In this document: positions 60,501-64,000 of the stretch, one piece after another | How positions within the stretch are numbered: the first letter of the stretch is position 1 | Layout of the letters: the number at the start of each line of letters is the position of its first letter | DNA from: Torreya grandis | Lineage: Eukaryota > Streptophyta > Pinopsida > Cupressales > Taxaceae | Assembly (NCBI GenBank): GCA_037957365.1 | Contig: JARHVA010001739.1 | Location: 868,001 to 932,000 of the forward strand | Direction of reading: 5' to 3' | Length of the DNA: 64,000 nt | Notes under the pieces: generated by a model | Database searches by the model: none | The model's input: the letters and a program-made list of their open reading frames with translations, nothing else | Told to the model about the DNA's origin: nothing | Made by a program: the position numbers and the translations under genes

Positions 60501-61200
60501 ATCATAACACTCTATTTCCTTCAACTTTGGGAGCTTCACGACTGAAGAAGAACTAGACCCTTATGCTTTCACCAAACCCAATACCATTGATCGATACAAA
60601 GCCACTTCATCTTGGAACTTTGTTTGGAACACCAAACTCTTCTCCAACCTACCAGTAAGTTCCATGGTCGTCTGCCCCATGGTAGTTGCCTTCTCCTCAA
60701 GCTCGTTGAATCTTGTACCCACATGTTCCCCCATCAATTGGAACTGGGCACCAACTCACCCACTACAACAACTCTGGACTTACCAACGTGGCAACTACCA
60801 CCACCTTCACCTTCACTTTTGCCCTGACCCTACTCTCGACCCTTGTTGGTTGCTTTCTTGAGCAACATCTTGGACAGATCCCCTGCCATACTGACTCAGA
60901 CACAACACTAGACTGACTCGACAGGGGAAGGCACAAGACTGTTTAACTTTAGGCAAACATAATCCCACAAAACACAAACTGTGTGCTTTGATACCAACTG
61001 TCATGGGACCAGTTCTCTGGAGCTGACCGATCGTGCAACACCGCTTATCGTAATTTGAATCCCTCATTACGACGGGACTCTACAAGAGCTACAGACTATG
61101 CCTTTAGTGTTTACTTGCACAAGTACACCCACAAACATAGTGGACAACAACTTGTATAAAGAAAGGATTAGCAACGGAAATAAAAATGCACACACTTACA
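57538..61200 (-). mobile_element. Gag-only LTR retrotransposon, block C copy
   Basis: 3' LTR at 57538-58232 (695 bp), gag pseudogene at about 59679-60539, primer site at 60985-60996, and 5' LTR remnant from 60999 with the 21-bp repeats following. The upstream target of its 3' LTR, the kinase gene, is missing. Confidence 0.75.
59679..60539 (-). pseudogene. gag pseudogene, block C copy
   Basis: It is open from MKLPKLKEIECYDG for 89 codons to GVQY, then the shared TGA, then a 90-codon frame (LARTKLSQLKQVGEMGEYIN...). Unlike A and B, its zinc knuckle is complete (CWICGGSHYNQDC), so the Cys-to-Tyr change arose later or was converted away here. Further stops follow. Confidence 0.8.
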
Positions 61201-62740
61201 CACTCTCTTACAATGCTTACACACTCTCTTATAGTGCTTACACACTTCTTATATCCCTCTTACACACTCCAAGAGGACTAACAAGTGCAATTTTTTTCCA
61301 AATACCTTCCACACTCCAAAAAGGTCTTAAATGACATATCTTACATATGCCATGTGTGTGATTATGAGTTTGAGGACTCATCCTCCATGATTGATCTTGA
61401 TCTTAAATCAATGGTTCATAAACATCTGAAAAGTCTATAAATACAAGGGTCTTTGGTCATTATAGACAAGTTTCTTCATGCAAACTTTCTATGTCGAATT
61501 ATACAAGGAGATTCAACTAATTCTCATGCCAAGTCAAGAATCAAGTGTAGACAAGGAGAGGTGCTTCCCACACACGGAATCAAGCATTGCAGAAGACTCT
61601 ATAGCCTACAAGCCGAGCTCAACCTTTTCAAACTAGTTCTCAAGTAAATCTTCCAAGGAGGTATAAACCTGATTTTTTTTCTAATGCACATTTGTTGTTT
61701 TTTTCTATATACCTCAACCTAGGGATTATGATTGAAATATTAGTTCTGTAAACTTGTTTTAATTTCATTCATTAACAATTGACTAACCTCTTTTAGATTT
61801 TTAATTTACATAATTGCACTCTCCGTAGGACTTGATGCACCCCACAAGTTTTTTTAGACTATTAACATTCTTCTAATTACTAGAATTAAAATAGTAACTA
61901 GTTTAATTCACCTCTTTTTTCTTTAGAAAAATCATTAATCTTCGTTTCATGGGAAATCAATGAAATCAACCTATTAAATAATGACTTCACACCTGAAAAT
62001 AATTTAAGTTACCTATCAATGAACTCAACCTACGAATTAGTGAATTCACCCTTTCACACTTTTTGCTATTTCTATGTGCAAGTTTCAAATCGGTGAAATG
62101 GCTCTATAAGCGGTGAATTTGCCTTGCCAATTGGTGAATTAGATTTGTTAATCGATGAACTTGCCCTTTCACACTTTATGTACAGGTTTCAAATCGATGA
62201 AATAAATCTGTAAAAGGTGAATTTGACTTTCCAATTAGTGAATTCGATCTGCTAATTGGTGAATTCGCCCTTTCATGCTTTATATTCTATTTTATTTACA
62301 AGTTATGGAATTGGTGAAATTGACTTGTCAATCAACGAATTCGACCTACCAATTAGCGAATTTGCCCTTTTTGTTCTTTTCTACCTATTATTTTTGTAAT
62401 CAATGAAAGTGATATGTAATCGATAATATTGTTAGTAATCGATGAAGTTGACCCTACCTACATATAGGTGAAATTGTACTTCTGACAAAACCTTGAGACT
62501 TTAAAAAGCCAAATTTATTACCTATCTTAAACTTATAATTATTTTTGCTATAAGACCTTGGTTGAAAAGTTGGTTTTAGATTCTAAGTAAAACACATTTT
62601 TTCTACACATCTTGCTTTGGGCTTAAAATTAATTCAAAATTTTATTTGGATTATAAGAAAAATGTGTATATTTTACAAGTTATTTATTTTTATATAGGTT
62701 TTTACTTATTTTTGCTTGAGTGTCTTGTGGGGTTATTTTT
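61201..62740. repeat. Block C equivalent of A 4346-5901 with degenerate repeats
   Basis: No gene is seen. The degenerate 'ggtgaatt' array lies at about 61950-62480 and has lost a few units relative to A. Confidence 0.6.
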
Positions 62741-62750
62741 GCTTGAGTGT
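62708..62750. other. Deletion junction with templated filler (block C)
   Basis: The 16-mer ATTTTTGCTTGAGTGT occurs at 62708-62723, in its proper place, and again at 62735-62750. A 30178 sequence (ACTTTATTTC) follows at once. The second copy starts on a shared ATTTTT, as if a polymerase slipped back 27 bp before joining. Confidence 0.85.
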
Positions 62751-64000
62751 ACTTTATTTCTCTTTCTTTATTGACATGAATTTCACTAAGCTATGGCATG
62801 GAGGACCACACACAAATTTTAATATGGGGTAGGTTTTGAGGGTGGATAAACTACTCAAGCTAAAACTGTGCAAGAGATGCATAAAATAAGCGTGCAAGAG
62901 GAGGCACATAAGATGGGATGTGTAACCCAAAAATACATAATGAAGATGACAAAGGAAATATTACTATAAAAAAGGGTTGAAATAGAAAAGACAGCTTCCC
63001 ATGATTAAAATGGGCAATTTAAATTATTACAGCTAGCAAGCACTATAGGAAAGGCACAACAACTCGTAAAGGATGGGACATGCATTTATTAATGACAGAG
63101 TGGTATAAATGGCAAGCATGCCAAATGGACACCAAGGCATGTCATTTAAAACATTAAATGGTGGAAGTGATGGATGGCATCATGGAGAATAGTTAAGATA
63201 AAAATTTGGGATAGCCTATAAAAGATCGAGAGGCTTCTCATTTTCATTTTTAATATTGAAAAATTGAAAATAAACAAGCGAAAATGAGCAATGAAGAAGG
63301 CATCTACATAGTACTCTCATTTAAAAAATCAAAGTAGAGATTAAAGTGATGTGCATTTAAGAAAAGAGGAGTGGAAATGCATCCACACAAGCAAGATAAA
63401 TAGAAGTTGTAGGTTGCAAGTGTTAAGTCCACCATTAGAAGAGGTTGAAGTAGGAAGTTAAAGTATTTTGGGTCTATAAAAATGATACAAAACATCTTTG
63501 TTTGGAATAATTGGTTGGCCTTATGTTAACCTTCAAGAACCTAGTTGGTGATGCATCCAAATCAGAAAGGCAAGAAATCCACTTCGTGTTATTCCTGAAG
63601 AAGAAGAGCACGAGGGCATAGAAGAAGGAAGTCATGTTTTTATTAAGGAAGAAGGTTATGGTGTAAGAAGAGTGCAAGGCAAGGACTTAGGGGGGCTGAG
63701 GGAAGGGACCCTTGTTAGACAAACACCAGAAATGGTGCATGCGGGAAAGAAGGTTATTGTAACACCACTGCCCTCTCATATTTTGATTGAGTAAATGAAA
63801 TACCTAGAGAAAAATTTACACGTGGATGATTGGGAGTCCAAGGCTTCCACCTAGTAGGTCCTCAATTACAATCATCACCAGACTAGAAATGAAGGCAACT
63901 TACAATGGGACTACTAGGTGAAGCACCAAAACACCATGAATGAGATCACTTATGATCTCATAGTTTATAACTTACTGGAGGATGTGGTTTTGCTCCAAAT
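62751..64000 (+). other. Block C equivalent of A 30178-31430
   Basis: It is the LTR-like stretch with the TATA motif (about 63218-63226) and the beginning of the extra retroelement ORF at the window edge. The 98-codon frame seen in A is interrupted by a stop here. Confidence 0.6.

Larger units (their letters stand above)
57182..64000. repeat. Segmental duplication block C (partial, runs off the window)
   Basis: C begins with sequence equivalent to A about 148 or B about 41331, upstream of the MAPKKK TATA box. It follows A to about position 5901 and then jumps at 62740-62751 to the equivalent of A 30178. From there it follows A to the window edge (A about 31430). The kinase coding region and core promoter are missing at its left border. 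C keeps the part of the repeat region that B lost, so the B and C deletions are independent events. Confidence 0.88.

Overview
This window reads as nuclear DNA of a seed plant. It is AT-rich, dominated by decayed LTR retrotransposons nested in one another, and carries one apparently intact, intronless plant MAP kinase kinase kinase (MAPKKK) gene. The many old, slowly removed elements would suit a gymnosperm, but the species cannot be fixed from this sequence. There is no sign of bacterial or organellar genes, and no tRNA, rRNA or CRISPR array was seen.

The main architecture is a tandem segmental array. Block A (1-41183) starts inside the 5' end of a MAPKKK copy. Block B (41184-57181) starts at the same point of a second, complete MAPKKK gene (39664-41238, minus strand). 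Block C (57182-64000) is a third copy that runs off the window. B and C are much shorter than A over the same ground. B lacks the equivalents of A 5193-15580, about 22271-31869, and a 3.4 kb Copia insertion. C lacks A 5902-30177. The B/C boundary has lost the MAPKKK gene with its TATA box. Two of these deletion junctions carry short fillers copied from adjacent sequence, which suggests end-joining repair by template switching.

Layout of A: MAPKKK 5' end and promoter (1-588); a gag-only LTR element on the minus strand (589-about 4340) whose 3' LTR lies upstream of the kinase in the same orientation; short degenerate repeats (5090-5650); a Ty3-type gag-protease relic (7200-9890); an LTR element without coding capacity (9893-12673); and a second Ty3 polyprotein relic (13560-30040). 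That second relic is interrupted by a Tat/Ogre-like element (16083-22754) carrying receptor-kinase and acidic gene fragments, and by a Copia element (23147-29434) that itself holds a solo LTR. Then follow an LTR-like stretch and an extra retroelement ORF (30046-32120), low-information DNA with one possible orphan exon, a young internally deleted Copia element (33826-37193) with a 5-bp target duplication, and the intact kinase.

The only gene I would treat as functional is the MAPKKK at 39664-41238. All retroelement coding regions seen are broken by stops, frameshifts or deletions. The blocks allow relative dating. The gag-only element, the second Ty3 relic and the Tat-like element predate the duplication. 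The Copia element at 33826-37193 came after it, because B shows the empty site.
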